Shown here piece after piece: positions 1 through 7,744 of a stretch of DNA of 64,000 nt. Within the stretch, counting starts at the first letter, position 1; each line of letters starts with the position of its first letter. The notes under the pieces are model-generated. The model was not told the DNA's origin. It made no database searches and worked only from the letters and a program-made list of their open reading frames with translations. The DNA lies in NCBI RefSeq assembly GCF_000375525.1, contig NZ_AQXC01000010.1, forward strand, positions 57,487-121,486, given 5' to 3'. Source of the stretch: Corynebacterium propinquum DSM 44285 (GTDB lineage Bacteria > Actinomycetota > Actinomycetes > Mycobacteriales > Mycobacteriaceae). A program made the position numbers and the translations under genes.

Positions 1-275
1 TTTCTGACCTAGAATTAGTCGAGCGTGAAGCACGTGAAGTGGCGGCTGCCGGATTCGCTGGAAAATGCTGTATCCACCCACGACAGGTTGCGGCGATTAG
101 AAAAGCGTTCGCCCCGACAGAAGAAGAACTTTCCTGGGCCCGCGGCGTAGTGTCGGCAGCGAAAGAAAATAGTGGAGCATTCAGTTATCAAGGCTCCATG
201 ATCGATGCACCTCTAGTGCACCAGGCACGGCGCATGCTTGCTCTGGAATCACGGGACAATCCTGACCGGCGGTAG
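1..275 (+). CDS. CitE-like HpcH/HpaI aldolase/lyase family protein, C-terminal fragment
   Basis: The frame is open from base 3, so the 5' end lies outside the window. The visible ~90 residues carry the C-terminal signature of the citrate lyase beta subunit (CitE)/malyl-CoA lyase-like family: GFAGKCCIHPRQ, then a PTEEE-type helix, then 'GSMIDAPLVHQA', the segment that closes the TIM barrel of these Mg-dependent acyl-CoA C-C lyases. Family members cleave or hydrolyse beta-hydroxyacyl-CoA thioesters such as citramalyl-CoA or malyl-CoA; substrate cannot be told from this fragment. It converges on the alpha/beta hydrolase gene that ends at 313. Confidence 0.75.
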   Translation, partial: SDLELVEREAREVAAAGFAGKCCIHPRQVAAIRKAFAPTEEELSWARGVVSAAKENSGAFSYQGSMIDAPLVHQARRMLALESRDNPDRR

Positions 276-312
276 AGCTAATATACCGCTTTACTATTCC
301 TCATGGCCGTAG

Positions 313-1314
313 CTATAGTTCACTGACAAATTTTTCGAAGCGGTGAGCAATAATTTCTGGTTGACGTGCCCACCGATTGTGGCCAAGTTGTTCGGGGTAT
401 TCCTCGATATAGATATCGGCGTTGGGCATACCAGCAGCGAGGTTTTCGGCGGCGCCTCGTGTGCAATCTGTGTCGTTGTCGAAGCGAGTGAGAACAACCG
501 GAATCGTGAGATTGTGCTTGGCATCGTCGTAGTCTCGATCCTCGCCAAGCAAATTACGCTGCTGGTTGGTGTGGGAATATTTTCCCCATTCCAGCATGAT
601 GTGCTTCGCTTGACGTCCGTAACCAGTGAGATCCAATATGCCTGCTGGTTGGTAACCAATCGCCGACACGATGGCTTTGATGATGACGGTACCGATGCGT
701 AGCTTGCGTCTGATGGAACCAGAATAGCCAGGATAGTAGGGGCTTCCCGCGCCAACCCCGAAAAATCCTTGTACGTTGAGCTCTGTGGCTTCTTTGCGAG
801 TGAAAAACAGAGGGGCGATTTGACCGCTAAGGGAATGGCAAAGAAAGACCGTGGGATGGTCAACAGCGAGCCCGAGGTCTTTTTTGACGGATTTGATGGT
901 CAAAGGATAATCCTGCGAAGCTAAATGGTGATAACCCCACGTGTGCGCACGTGTGGCTTGTGCCGTCGAGGTTTCTTGCCCACGTAATTCTCCGCTGGCG
1001 ACGAGAAAACCTCGCGTGGCAAGCTCCCGACCCATGGGGTCGAAATAACGAGCTCCCATCCCAAATCCAGGCCAAATTATCACCAACGGCTTAGCGGAAT
1101 CGGTAGCGGTGGATTTACTGGTTCTATTACTGGACTGGACAGCAACACTGTCCTGTCCGGCAGGCGCATTACCGTCACTTTTGTAGTGGTCATTTTGCGC
1201 ACAGTGGTATTTCGGCTCGAAGATCCGGACTTGCGAAGTGGAGTTATCAGGCATGGTTACTTCGAGTAGCCGTGGTGAATGAGGTTGTGGACTCGTCGGC
1301 TGAGAACTAGGCAT
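313..1314 (-). CDS. Alpha/beta hydrolase with variant nucleophile elbow
   Basis: 333 aa, cytoplasmic, no signal peptide. After a Ser/Pro/Asp-rich N-terminus of ~75 residues comes a typical alpha/beta hydrolase core: 'PLVIIWPGFGMGARYF' (oxyanion strand-loop), a nucleophile elbow 'CHSLSGQ' in place of canonical GHSxGG, and a late 'LGHNRW' likely supplying the catalytic His. An AGGAG ribosome site lies about 7 nt before the chosen ATG. It begins 10 bp after the stop of the cytochrome b-like gene and is the last gene of the etfB-etfA group, so it may act on a (thio)ester metabolised with that electron-transfer module. Substrate unknown. Confidence 0.7.
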   Translation of the reverse strand: MPSSQPTSPQPHSPRLLEVTMPDNSTSQVRIFEPKYHCAQNDHYKSDGNAPAGQDSVAVQSSNRTSKSTATDSAKPLVIIWPGFGMGARYFDPMGRELATRGFLVASGELRGQETSTAQATRAHTWGYHHLASQDYPLTIKSVKKDLGLAVDHPTVFLCHSLSGQIAPLFFTRKEATELNVQGFFGVGAGSPYYPGYSGSIRRKLRIGTVIIKAIVSAIGYQPAGILDLTGYGRQAKHIMLEWGKYSHTNQQRNLLGEDRDYDDAKHNLTIPVVLTRFDNDTDCTRGAAENLAAGMPNADIYIEEYPEQLGHNRWARQPEIIAHRFEKFVSEL

Positions 1315-1324
1315 AGGACATCTC

Positions 1325-2869
1325 CTAACGGGCAGTGACGTTGCCGAATATACGTGCGAGCGGTGCTAGCACCATTGGTCGGGCAAAGACGACCGCTGCG
1401 AACGTGACTGCCAATCCGATGACGAAGAAAACAAAACCGGACCAATTTCCGGCGTAGACCGCAGGATCGGGATCGCCTTGTGCAGCCCACATATGGTTGA
1501 GGTTACGCAGTGCGCCCGTCGCAAAGACCATGAGCACGTGAATTACGGAAAAGACGATGAAATACACCGCGATTGGCATATGGATCTTGCGGGCGATGCT
1601 GATGGGGTAGATGCTGCTGAAAGCCTGCGATTGCGGCCAGAGGGTAGACATGCGCAAACCTGTGGCAATGGCGAGCGGAGCCACCACGAATACGGTGAAA
1701 AAATATAACAGTAGCTGTAAACCGTTGTAGTGCACCCAACCGTTTTCGGTTGGCCAATCCAATGATGCGTACTGCACAGCAGCAGAAGCCGCATGCGGAA
1801 ATACATCCAGGCTGGTAGGAATGATGCGCGCCCATTGCCCGGTGGCAAAGAGCAAGACGAAAAAGATCACGCCGTTGATGACCCACAGCAGATCAAAAAC
1901 CAGGTGCGTCCAGATAGTCAGACTGATCTTCTGTGCAGATTTCTTCTTCGGTGCCCAATACGCCGGTGCTTTGCGCTCGTAGCGGATCGACAGCCCCGTC
2001 TTGACGATCAAGGCCATGAAGAAGAAATTCAGGAAGTGCTGCCACGAAAGCCACGCAGGGAACCCAACTGGGGTACCTGCCGGGAGTTCAGGGTGTCCGT
2101 CGTAGTTTGCTATGAATTCTGCTCCGGTCTCCGTGTGTAAGAACCACCGCGCACCGACAACGATGAGTGTGGCGAGCGCGATGATGCCGCCAAGTGCAAT
2201 CAAGCCACCGCCAAGCCATTGCTTCAGACTGAATGCGCCGTATTCGCGGTCGAGCACAGAATCTGTCTTCGATTGCTCTCTGTGTTTTCTCGAAACTGCA
2301 GAAACTGGTGCAGGACTTCCAGCTTCAGCCGATCCGGTGTTTCCGGCAGGGCGAGCGGGCGCAGTCGTCTCAGTAGGTTTAGTCGTGTCAGTAGACTTAG
2401 CATGTTGAGTAGGTGCAGTAGGCCGTGCTGGTTCACTGCTTACGGGGGATTTTGTGGAGCCGGTGGAGGGGTCCGCAGACTCAGGAGTTTGTGTCCCGTC
2501 GTTGAGTTCACATGCGGATACTGGAGGCCAAGGGCTACCACCAGGGGTTCGCGGTAAGCCTTGCCGCAACACAACGTGTGACGATGCCGTGCTTGTTGCA
2601 CCGCTTTGTGCGGGTGCGCCGTGTGTTGGCACAGCACCGGAAGCTGAATGAATACCTGATGTAGAGTCTGCGACCTGGTGAGCAGCAATCTTGGTTACTG
2701 GCGGCCATGGCTCACCACCGCTCATACGCGGCAGACCACGGCGAAGCGTGAACTCTGTCGATGCCGGGACCGCCTCATTGTGAGCGGGACCAGCAACGCT
2801 TGCTGGCGGCCATGGCTCGCCACCCGGTGTTCGCGGAAGTCCGCGACGGAGAACCTGCGTAGAACTCAT
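1325..2869 (-). CDS. Cytochrome b561-like membrane protein with N-terminal LRRGLPR repeats
   Basis: 514 aa. The N-terminus carries three copies of a 16-residue motif, LRRGLPRTPGGEPWPP and variants, at about residues 7-22, 42-57 and 101-116, separated by Ala/Ser/Thr-rich spacers. A Pro/Thr/Ser linker (to ~195) leads to a membrane domain of about five or six helices resembling the cytochrome b561/formate dehydrogenase gamma fold, with His in 'WLSWQHFLNFFFM', 'KIHMPIAVYF' and 'VIHVLMVFATG' as possible haem ligands. It starts 3 bp after the stop of etfA, so it is probably co-transcribed with ETF and could pass electrons between ETF and the quinone pool; that role is inferred from position. The repeat motif has no function known to me. 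Confidence 0.7.
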   Translation of the reverse strand: MSSTQVLRRGLPRTPGGEPWPPASVAGPAHNEAVPASTEFTLRRGLPRMSGGEPWPPVTKIAAHQVADSTSGIHSASGAVPTHGAPAQSGATSTASSHVVLRQGLPRTPGGSPWPPVSACELNDGTQTPESADPSTGSTKSPVSSEPARPTAPTQHAKSTDTTKPTETTAPARPAGNTGSAEAGSPAPVSAVSRKHREQSKTDSVLDREYGAFSLKQWLGGGLIALGGIIALATLIVVGARWFLHTETGAEFIANYDGHPELPAGTPVGFPAWLSWQHFLNFFFMALIVKTGLSIRYERKAPAYWAPKKKSAQKISLTIWTHLVFDLLWVINGVIFFVLLFATGQWARIIPTSLDVFPHAASAAVQYASLDWPTENGWVHYNGLQLLLYFFTVFVVAPLAIATGLRMSTLWPQSQAFSSIYPISIARKIHMPIAVYFIVFSVIHVLMVFATGALRNLNHMWAAQGDPDPAVYAGNWSGFVFFVIGLAVTFAAVVFARPMVLAPLARIFGNVTAR

Positions 2870-2872
2870 TGC

Positions 2873-3844
2873 TTAACCCTTTCGCTGTGCAAGCAAGCTC
2901 GTAAGCTTAGGGAGGATTTCGACGACATCGCCGACGACACCGAAATCAGCAAGATCGAAGATTGGTGCATCTTCGTCCTTGTTAATGGCAATGATGTGTT
3001 TGGATGACTTCATACCAGACACATGCTGGATGGCGCCGGAAAGTGCAAGTGCGAAGTAGACATCAGGCTGGACGGAAACACCGCTGTGCCCGATTTGAGC
3101 CGCAGGATCCGCATAGCCAGCATCAACAGCAGCCCGCGTAGCACCAACGGCACCACCGAGGGCGTCGGCAAGATCTTCTACGGCCTGAAACTCTTCCGTG
3201 GAGCTAAAACCACGGCCGCCGGCGACGACAACTTGTGCGTTGGGCAAAGCAGGGCGCCCGGAAGTCTGCGGTAGTGCGGTGGACTCAGTGATAATCGCCG
3301 CGTGTGACAACGCGGCTGCCTGTAGTTCTGTTTTACGTCCTGCACCAGGTTTGGCGCGTAGCTCGACTGCGTTACGGCGCAGAGTAATGATTGGAGAATT
3401 AAAGGTTGCTGCGGAAGTGACATCATATGTATCGCCAAGGACTGAGTGATAAGCAATGATGCCTTCGTCGTCGCGATCGATACCCGTGACGTTGGATAGC
3501 AGAGCGCGTTGCACATGGACAGCAGCGCGTCCAGCGAGATCGGTGCCGTCTGCATCTGCAATAAACAAAGTTGCGACTGGAGAAAATTCCGAAATCGCTT
3601 CTTCTACAGCGGCAACCGCCGAACCGAGCTGGCTATAATCTTGCACGACTATCGCAATATGCTCAGCGCCGGCTTGGGCAATTGTATTAGTGGTGGTCTC
3701 TGCAACTTCACCTGGTGCGATAAGAAGTACTACTGGAGTTCCAATAGCACTTGCTGCCCCGCACAATTCAGAAATTGTCTCCGGGAGCCCACCATCGGCA
3801 GCTAATTCGCAGACGACAAGGACACAGTTGTCAGGGTAGGTCAT
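2873..3844 (-). CDS. etfA: Electron transfer flavoprotein alpha subunit
   Basis: 323 aa, the normal length for EtfA. The N-terminal domain I starts '[20 protein letters not shown]'. The C-terminal FAD-binding domain II shows the family signature '[11 protein letters not shown]', '[13 protein letters not shown]', '[25 protein letters not shown]' split over residues ~205-285, and '[16 protein letters not shown]'. With EtfB it forms the soluble heterodimer that takes electrons from acyl-CoA and related dehydrogenases. It follows etfB by 10 bp in the same operon and is followed immediately by the cytochrome b-like gene. Confidence 0.93.
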   Translation of the reverse strand: MTYPDNCVLVVCELAADGGLPETISELCGAASAIGTPVVLLIAPGEVAETTTNTIAQAGAEHIAIVVQDYSQLGSAVAAVEEAISEFSPVATLFIADADGTDLAGRAAVHVQRALLSNVTGIDRDDEGIIAYHSVLGDTYDVTSAATFNSPIITLRRNAVELRAKPGAGRKTELQAAALSHAAIITESTALPQTSGRPALPNAQVVVAGGRGFSSTEEFQAVEDLADALGGAVGATRAAVDAGYADPAAQIGHSGVSVQPDVYFALALSGAIQHVSGMKSSKHIIAINKDEDAPIFDLADFGVVGDVVEILPKLTSLLAQRKG

Positions 3845-3854
3845 GGGAATACTC

Positions 3855-4673
3855 CTAAATAAGCTTATTGCGCTCGAGGTATTCGACGATCTTTTCCGCA
3901 GCGTCGCCCTCGTCGTTAATCTTGGTGCCAGCCTCGCGCGCTGGAGCTTGCTGCACAGCCGTCATGATTGCACGTGGGCGAGAAAAATCTTCTGCGTCGA
4001 CACCTAGCTCCTCGAGGGTGAAAGTAGTGACCGGCTTTTTCTTCCCCGCCATGATGGCCTTGAAATTAGGAAAACGAGGATCTGGGAATACCTCAGAGAT
4101 TGATACCACTGCTGGGCACGATGCTTTTAAGGATTGAACCGCATGCGTGGTACTGCGCGACGCCGTGATGGTGGCGATGCCGGATTCGGATGGCTCGAGG
4201 CTAAGCGACGTTAAATGACTTAAAAGGACCACATCGAGGTGTTCTGCGAGCATGGCTGGTAAGGCACCGGAAGCGCCGTCGGAAGAGTGCGTGCCCGTGA
4301 TGATGAGGTCATAGTCTCGTTGGCGTAATGCTGCAGCTAAAACTTCCGCGGTCAGTGTTAAGTCCGCGCCTAGCAGCTTGTCATCGCGAATATGAACTGC
4401 TTCATCGGCCCCCATCGATAACGCGCGCCGAATAGATGTCAGTGCGGCCTCGGGAGCCATAGAGATAACCTCGATAGTAATCTCCCCAGCAGGGCTATCA
4501 GCGTCATGCTCTCTTAGGCGGAGTGCTGCTTCTACAGCACGCTCGCTAATTTCGTCGAGCACCATGTTAGCCCCGCTTTCGCTATCCCGTCGCTTGAGAA
4601 GGCCGGTTTCTAAACTGAGCTCTTGCTGTTTATTGGTATCGGGGACTTCTTTCACAAGGACTGCGATGCGCAT
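3855..4673 (-). CDS. etfB: Electron transfer flavoprotein beta subunit
   Basis: 272 aa from the ATG at 4673, preceded by AAAGGATC; the frame continues six codons upstream but MRIAVLVKEVPDT is the conserved family N-terminus. Family features: 'NMVLDEISERAVEAALRL', 'ALSMGADEAVHI' and the adenine nucleotide-binding stretch 'YDLIITGTHSSDGASGALPAMLAEHL'. EtfB binds AMP and pairs with EtfA. It is encoded about 105 bp downstream of a TetR-family gene on the same strand, which may regulate the group. Confidence 0.93.
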   Translation of the reverse strand: MRIAVLVKEVPDTNKQQELSLETGLLKRRDSESGANMVLDEISERAVEAALRLREHDADSPAGEITIEVISMAPEAALTSIRRALSMGADEAVHIRDDKLLGADLTLTAEVLAAALRQRDYDLIITGTHSSDGASGALPAMLAEHLDVVLLSHLTSLSLEPSESGIATITASRSTTHAVQSLKASCPAVVSISEVFPDPRFPNFKAIMAGKKKPVTTFTLEELGVDAEDFSRPRAIMTAVQQAPAREAGTKINDEGDAAEKIVEYLERNKLI

Positions 4674-4779
4674 AGATGATCCTTTCAGCAATCTTTCGGG
4701 GCTATTAGAAGCTTAGATGGCATAGTTCCATTGAGCGCAACCACCCGTTGTGCGAAAAACGCCCGCAGTGTTGGTGTAG

Positions 4780-5448
4780 TTACTTGTGGATCGGAATAAG
4801 AAGATCCAGAGTCCGCTGCTCGCGATCCGCCGGCAGGGGGGCGCCGATGACTGCCATGGCTGCGTCGGCAAGCATGACTGCCGCTTCTGGCAAGACGTCC
4901 TCACGCAATGGCTGGGGAGCGACGCCGTCGTTAGGGCGCATCTCGATGGTGGAGAGAGCTAAGTGGAAAGGGAGATCAACGCGAAGATCGTCGGCACCGA
5001 CAATTTCTGCGGCTGATTGCCGGAAATACTCCGCCAAGCGCGCCTTACGACGGTGGTAATCGTCGAACTCAGGAGAATTCGCCACCGGCAACTGATACAG
5101 GCGCCCAACATTCCAGCGTCCGGAAAGCAGCAATCGAGATTCAGCAGCGACCAGAGCCCACAAGCGAAGCTCCACGGGGTTATCAGATGTGGACAGGAAT
5201 TGCGCCAGTTTGAGGGAAGGCTCAATAGTCGAATTCAGCAGGGTAAGGAAAATTTCTGCCTTAGAAGGGAAGTGGTAATACAACGATGCCTGCCGGATTC
5301 CGACAGCGTCAGCAATCTGGTGCGTGGAGGTCATCGCAAAACCCTGCGTGGTAAAAAGCTCTGCGGACGCGTCCAAAATCTCCTCGCGTGCGTTTGCGCC
5401 CCGTCGACGTGGACGGTTTTTGCGTGGACGGCCGACAGTCCCCGTCAT
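4780..5448 (-). CDS. TetR/AcrR-family transcriptional regulator
   Basis: 222 aa. The N-terminal HTH is clear at residues ~18-65: 'AREEILDASAELFTTQGFAMTSTHQIADAV' region followed by 'IRQASLYYHFPSKAEIFLTLL', with the recognition-helix YYHFPSK signature. The C-terminal ligand domain is divergent. A GGGAGG ribosome site lies 6 nt before the ATG. It is upstream of and co-directional with etfB-etfA, so it may control that group and respond to an acyl-CoA-type ligand; this is inference. The basic N-terminal tail (RPRKNRPRRRGAN) probably contacts DNA. Confidence 0.85.
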   Translation of the reverse strand: MTGTVGRPRKNRPRRRGANAREEILDASAELFTTQGFAMTSTHQIADAVGIRQASLYYHFPSKAEIFLTLLNSTIEPSLKLAQFLSTSDNPVELRLWALVAAESRLLLSGRWNVGRLYQLPVANSPEFDDYHRRKARLAEYFRQSAAEIVGADDLRVDLPFHLALSTIEMRPNDGVAPQPLREDVLPEAAVMLADAAMAVIGAPLPADREQRTLDLLIPIHK

Positions 5449-5586
5449 AGATGACCTCCCTTAACCTTCACTCTGTCCGAGAGCGTGCTTGCTAAAATAT
5501 TCGTCTCTTATGGTCTCAAAAATATTGCTAGGCAATACCCCTCAAGAGTACACAACAACAAAAGACGGTCGATGGCATTGCGATAC

Positions 5587-5629
5587 ACAAAACCCCGGTC
5601 CATCCAAAGACAATGGATAAACCGGGGGG
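5587..5629 (-). terminator. Rho-independent terminator after rpsR
   Basis: On the minus strand, 45 bp past the rpsR stop, CCCCGG (5622-5629 side) pairs with CCGGGG (5593-5598), extended through a GGAT/ATCC inner stem, and is followed by TTTTGTGT. This is the end of the rpmB-rpmG-rpsN-rpsR transcript. Confidence 0.85.
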
Positions 5630-5671
5630 AAATGCTGATGGCTGCTGTTGTTGCCTTGTTCTAGCCCGTCT

Positions 5672-5926
5672 TTAGCGGGTAGTGAACGGCAGGAGTGCCA
5701 TCTCGCGTGCGTTCTTGATCGCGGTAGCAACCTGGCGCTGCTGCTGCGGGTTCAAGCCGGTGACGCGACGGGAACGAATCTTGTGACGATCCGAGATGAA
5801 CAGGCGCAAGGTTTCAGTATCCTTGTAATCTACCTGAGTGATGCCACGTGCCTTCAAAGGATTCTTCTTTGGGCGACGGGACTGTTCCATGCGGAACTTC
5901 TTTTGGTTATTACGCTTCGAAGCCAT
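5672..5926 (-). CDS. rpsR: 30S ribosomal protein bS18, cysteine-free form
   Basis: 84 aa, full length for S18: '[29 protein letters not shown]', then '[11 protein letters not shown]' at the C-terminus (core of the protein at ~30-80). It contains no cysteine, so it lacks the CxxC zinc ribbon of the C+ paralogue. Last gene of the four-gene minus-strand operon rpmB-rpmG-rpsN-rpsR, 15 bp after rpsN. S18 binds S6 in the platform of the small subunit. Confidence 0.95.
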   Translation of the reverse strand: MASKRNNQKKFRMEQSRRPKKNPLKARGITQVDYKDTETLRLFISDRHKIRSRRVTGLNPQQQRQVATAIKNAREMALLPFTTR

Positions 5927-5941
5927 GGTGGTGTCCTCCCT

Positions 5942-6247
5942 TTACCAGCTGGACTTACGAACGCCAGGAAGCTCACCGTTGTGGGCCATCTGACGCATAC
6001 GGACACGGGACAAACCGAACTTACGCAGGTAGCCGCGAGGGCGACCGTCGTGAGAGTCGCGGTTGCGAACACGCACCGGGGAAGCGTCGCGTGGCTGCCG
6101 GTTCAGTTCGAACTGGGCATCCAGGCGCTCTTCTTCGGACTTGGTCTGGTCTTTGATGATTGCCTTGAGTTCAGCGCGACGCTCCGCATAGCGGGCAACG
6201 ATTTCCTTGCGCTGCTCATTCTTGGCGATCTTTGACTTTTTAGCCAT
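5942..6247 (-). CDS. rpsN: 30S ribosomal protein uS14, zinc-independent long form
   Basis: 101 aa. [17 protein letters not shown] at the N-terminus and '[19 protein letters not shown]' plus '[16 protein letters not shown]' at the C-terminus identify S14. The length and the absence of any cysteine mark the long C- form, as opposed to the ~61-residue zinc-binding form. It starts 2 bp after the rpmG stop, consistent with translational coupling within the ribosomal operon. Confidence 0.95.
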   Translation of the reverse strand: MAKKSKIAKNEQRKEIVARYAERRAELKAIIKDQTKSEEERLDAQFELNRQPRDASPVRVRNRDSHDGRPRGYLRKFGLSRVRMRQMAHNGELPGVRKSSW

Positions 6248-6249
6248 TT

Positions 6250-6414
6250 CTATCGCTCCTCGCGGAATTCGACGTGCTTACGGGCAATCGGATCGTACTT
6301 CTTCAAGCTGATGCGATCCGGGTTGTTGCGCTTGTTTTTGCGGGTCACGTAGGTGTAACCAGTGCCTGCAGTGGACTTCAGCTTGGTGATTGGGCGAATG
6401 TCATTACGGGCCAT
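6250..6414 (-). CDS. rpmG: 50S ribosomal protein bL33, cysteine-free form
   Basis: A 54-residue protein read directly from the sequence: [19 protein letters not shown], then [20 protein letters not shown] and a basic tail. This is full-length L33. The two CxxC pairs of zinc-binding L33 are replaced, so it is the C- form. It starts 2 bp after the rpmB stop. L33 sits near the ribosomal E site. Confidence 0.92.
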   Translation of the reverse strand: MARNDIRPITKLKSTAGTGYTYVTRKNKRNNPDRISLKKYDPIARKHVEFREER

Positions 6415-6416
6415 CG

Positions 6417-6653
6417 TTATACCTTCTCTCCCCGTGCGCGGATTTTCGCGACTACGGATTCAATGCCATCGCGGTCGATGATCTTGATTCCTTTGGTGGA
6501 CACGGTCAACGTGATGGTCCGGCCTTCAGAAGGCAGGAAATAACGCCGACGCTGCACATTGGGGTTCCAACGGCGCGACGTGCGGCGGTGCGAGTGCGAG
6601 ACTTGCTTGCCAAATTCTGGCTTGCGTCCCGTTACCTGGCAAATAGCCGACAT
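6417..6653 (-). CDS. rpmB: 50S ribosomal protein bL28
   Basis: 78 aa from the ATG at 6653: [20 protein letters not shown], then [18 protein letters not shown] and '[19 protein letters not shown]'. The open frame extends 51 codons further upstream, but [10 protein letters not shown] is the family N-terminus. The CxxC pair of zinc-binding L28 is absent. First gene of the operon; its 5' region holds a stable hairpin (6710-6745). Confidence 0.93.
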   Translation of the reverse strand: MSAICQVTGRKPEFGKQVSHSHRRTSRRWNPNVQRRRYFLPSEGRTITLTVSTKGIKIIDRDGIESVVAKIRARGEKV

Positions 6654-7022
6654 GGGTAATCTTTCTCCTAGCCGCCCACATCGTGACTGATTGCGACAAC
6701 ACTCGGTGAGGTCCTTTAAAAGTGAGGGTGTGAGGGTAAAGGACCCGAAGTGTTGCATATGACCAGTTGACGGGGCGTTTGCGAACATTTCGACAACAGC
6801 ACTCAAAAACGTTACACCCTACAAGAAGAAAAACCAAGTGTAGCGGGCGGTTTTCTAAAACTAGCCTTGATCTGTAGGATAACTAGAGTTGTCCATTGTC
6901 GAACCCAACCTGGGTGCGATCTTCGAAAGATTTACTGCGCAAAACACGAGAGTACGTGCAGTTGCGCGTGGTAGGTCTGAATTGAAGAACCGGCCCAGTT
7001 ACAAACCTTAGGGAATCGAGAG
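6654..7022. other. Divergent ribosomal-protein promoter region
   Basis: 369 bp between rpmB (minus) and rpmE2 (plus), with no credible gene. It must hold both promoters. It contains the 6710-6745 hairpin with a tandem 8-bp repeat in the loop, on the rpmB side. I looked for a Zur-type AAATGATNATCATTT palindrome and saw none. Confidence 0.6.
6710..6745 (-). promoter_or_regulatory. Hairpin with tandem-repeat loop in the rpmB 5' region
   Basis: GGTCCTTTA (6710-6718) pairs perfectly with TAAAGGACC (6737-6745). The 18-nt loop consists mostly of two direct copies of GTGAGGGT (6722-6729 and 6730-6737). It lies 57-92 bp upstream of the rpmB ATG and, if transcribed, would be a structured leader; autogenous control by a ribosomal protein is a guess. 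Confidence 0.4.
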
Positions 7023-7289
7023 ATGAAAAAAGATATTCACCCGGATTACCACCCAGTGGTCTTCCAGGACGCCGGTACCGGCACACAATTTTTGACTCGT
7101 TCAACCGCGAAGTCTGACCGCACAACTGAGTACGAGGGTAAAGAGTATCCACTGATCGTTGTGGACGTTACCTCTGAGTCTCACCCGTTCTGGACTGGTG
7201 CTCAGCGCGTCATGGACACCGCGGGTCGTGTGGAGCGTTTCCAGAACCGCTTCGGCGCCATGGCTCGTCGTCGCAAGAAGAACTCATAA
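7023..7289 (+). CDS. rpmE2: 50S ribosomal protein bL31, type B
   Basis: 88 aa: [20 protein letters not shown], '[22 protein letters not shown]' region, '[11 protein letters not shown]' and a basic tail. It lacks the cysteines of type A L31 and has the longer type B layout. GAGAG precedes the ATG. It is followed 16 bp later by rpmF. Confidence 0.94.
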   Translation: MKKDIHPDYHPVVFQDAGTGTQFLTRSTAKSDRTTEYEGKEYPLIVVDVTSESHPFWTGAQRVMDTAGRVERFQNRFGAMARRRKKNS

Positions 7290-7305
7290 AGGAGGGTAGA
7301 AGAAC

Positions 7306-7479
7306 ATGGCAGTTCCAAAGTTCAAGAAGTCCCGTGCGAACACCCGCATGCGTCGTTCCCAGTGGAAGGCTGACAATGTCGCCCTTCAGGAAGTCAAGAT
7401 CGACGGTCAGACCGTCCGCATTCCGCGTCGTCTGGTGAAGGCCGCGCAGCTTGGTCTCGTAGACGTCGAAGAATTCTAA
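7306..7479 (+). CDS. rpmF: 50S ribosomal protein bL32
   Basis: 57 aa read directly from the sequence: [20 protein letters not shown], then '[20 protein letters not shown]', ending '[12 protein letters not shown]'. It is preceded by a strong AAAGGAGGG ribosome site (about 7288-7296). It is the second gene of the rpmE2-rpmF pair and is followed by two hairpins. Confidence 0.93.
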   Translation: MAVPKFKKSRANTRMRRSQWKADNVALQEVKIDGQTVRIPRRLVKAAQLGLVDVEEF

Positions 7480-7510
7480 AGTTAGAGTTCGGGATATCGT
7501 GAGATAAATT

Positions 7511-7545
7511 TTGTCCGTTACAGGAGGTCTTCCTGCAACGGACAA
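7511..7545 (+). repeat. Near-perfect inverted repeat after rpmF
   Basis: TTGTCCGTTaCAGGA and TCCTGcAACGGACAA form a stem of about 14 bp around a 5-nt loop, 31 bp after the rpmF stop. There is no T-run on the plus side. It may act with the following terminator or as an RNA processing site. Confidence 0.5.
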
Positions 7546-7553
7546 ATCAACGC

Positions 7554-7606
7554 AACCCCAGGTCTATTACTCCGAATACTGGAGCTAGACTCTGGGGTTT
7601 TGTCTA
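7554..7606 (+). terminator. Rho-independent terminator of rpmE2-rpmF
   Basis: AACCCCAGgTCTA pairs with TAGActCTGGGGTT, followed by TTGTCT. Second hairpin in tandem after rpmF. Confidence 0.75.
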
Positions 7607-7744
7607 TCTGTACAAACGCTGTGAGAATACCGCGTGATACTTGGTAGGGTAGGCGGGAGTAAAAATTACTTAAAGCTTATTTTTACATAGCCAGCAGAGT
7701 TTCAAAACCGGTAATACAGCGAGAAGACAGTCAGGGCTTTCATA

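Noticed and set aside
6654..7022. Zur box controlling the zinc-independent ribosomal genes
   Set aside because: No AAATGATNATCATTT-like palindrome is visible by eye; left as a search to run.
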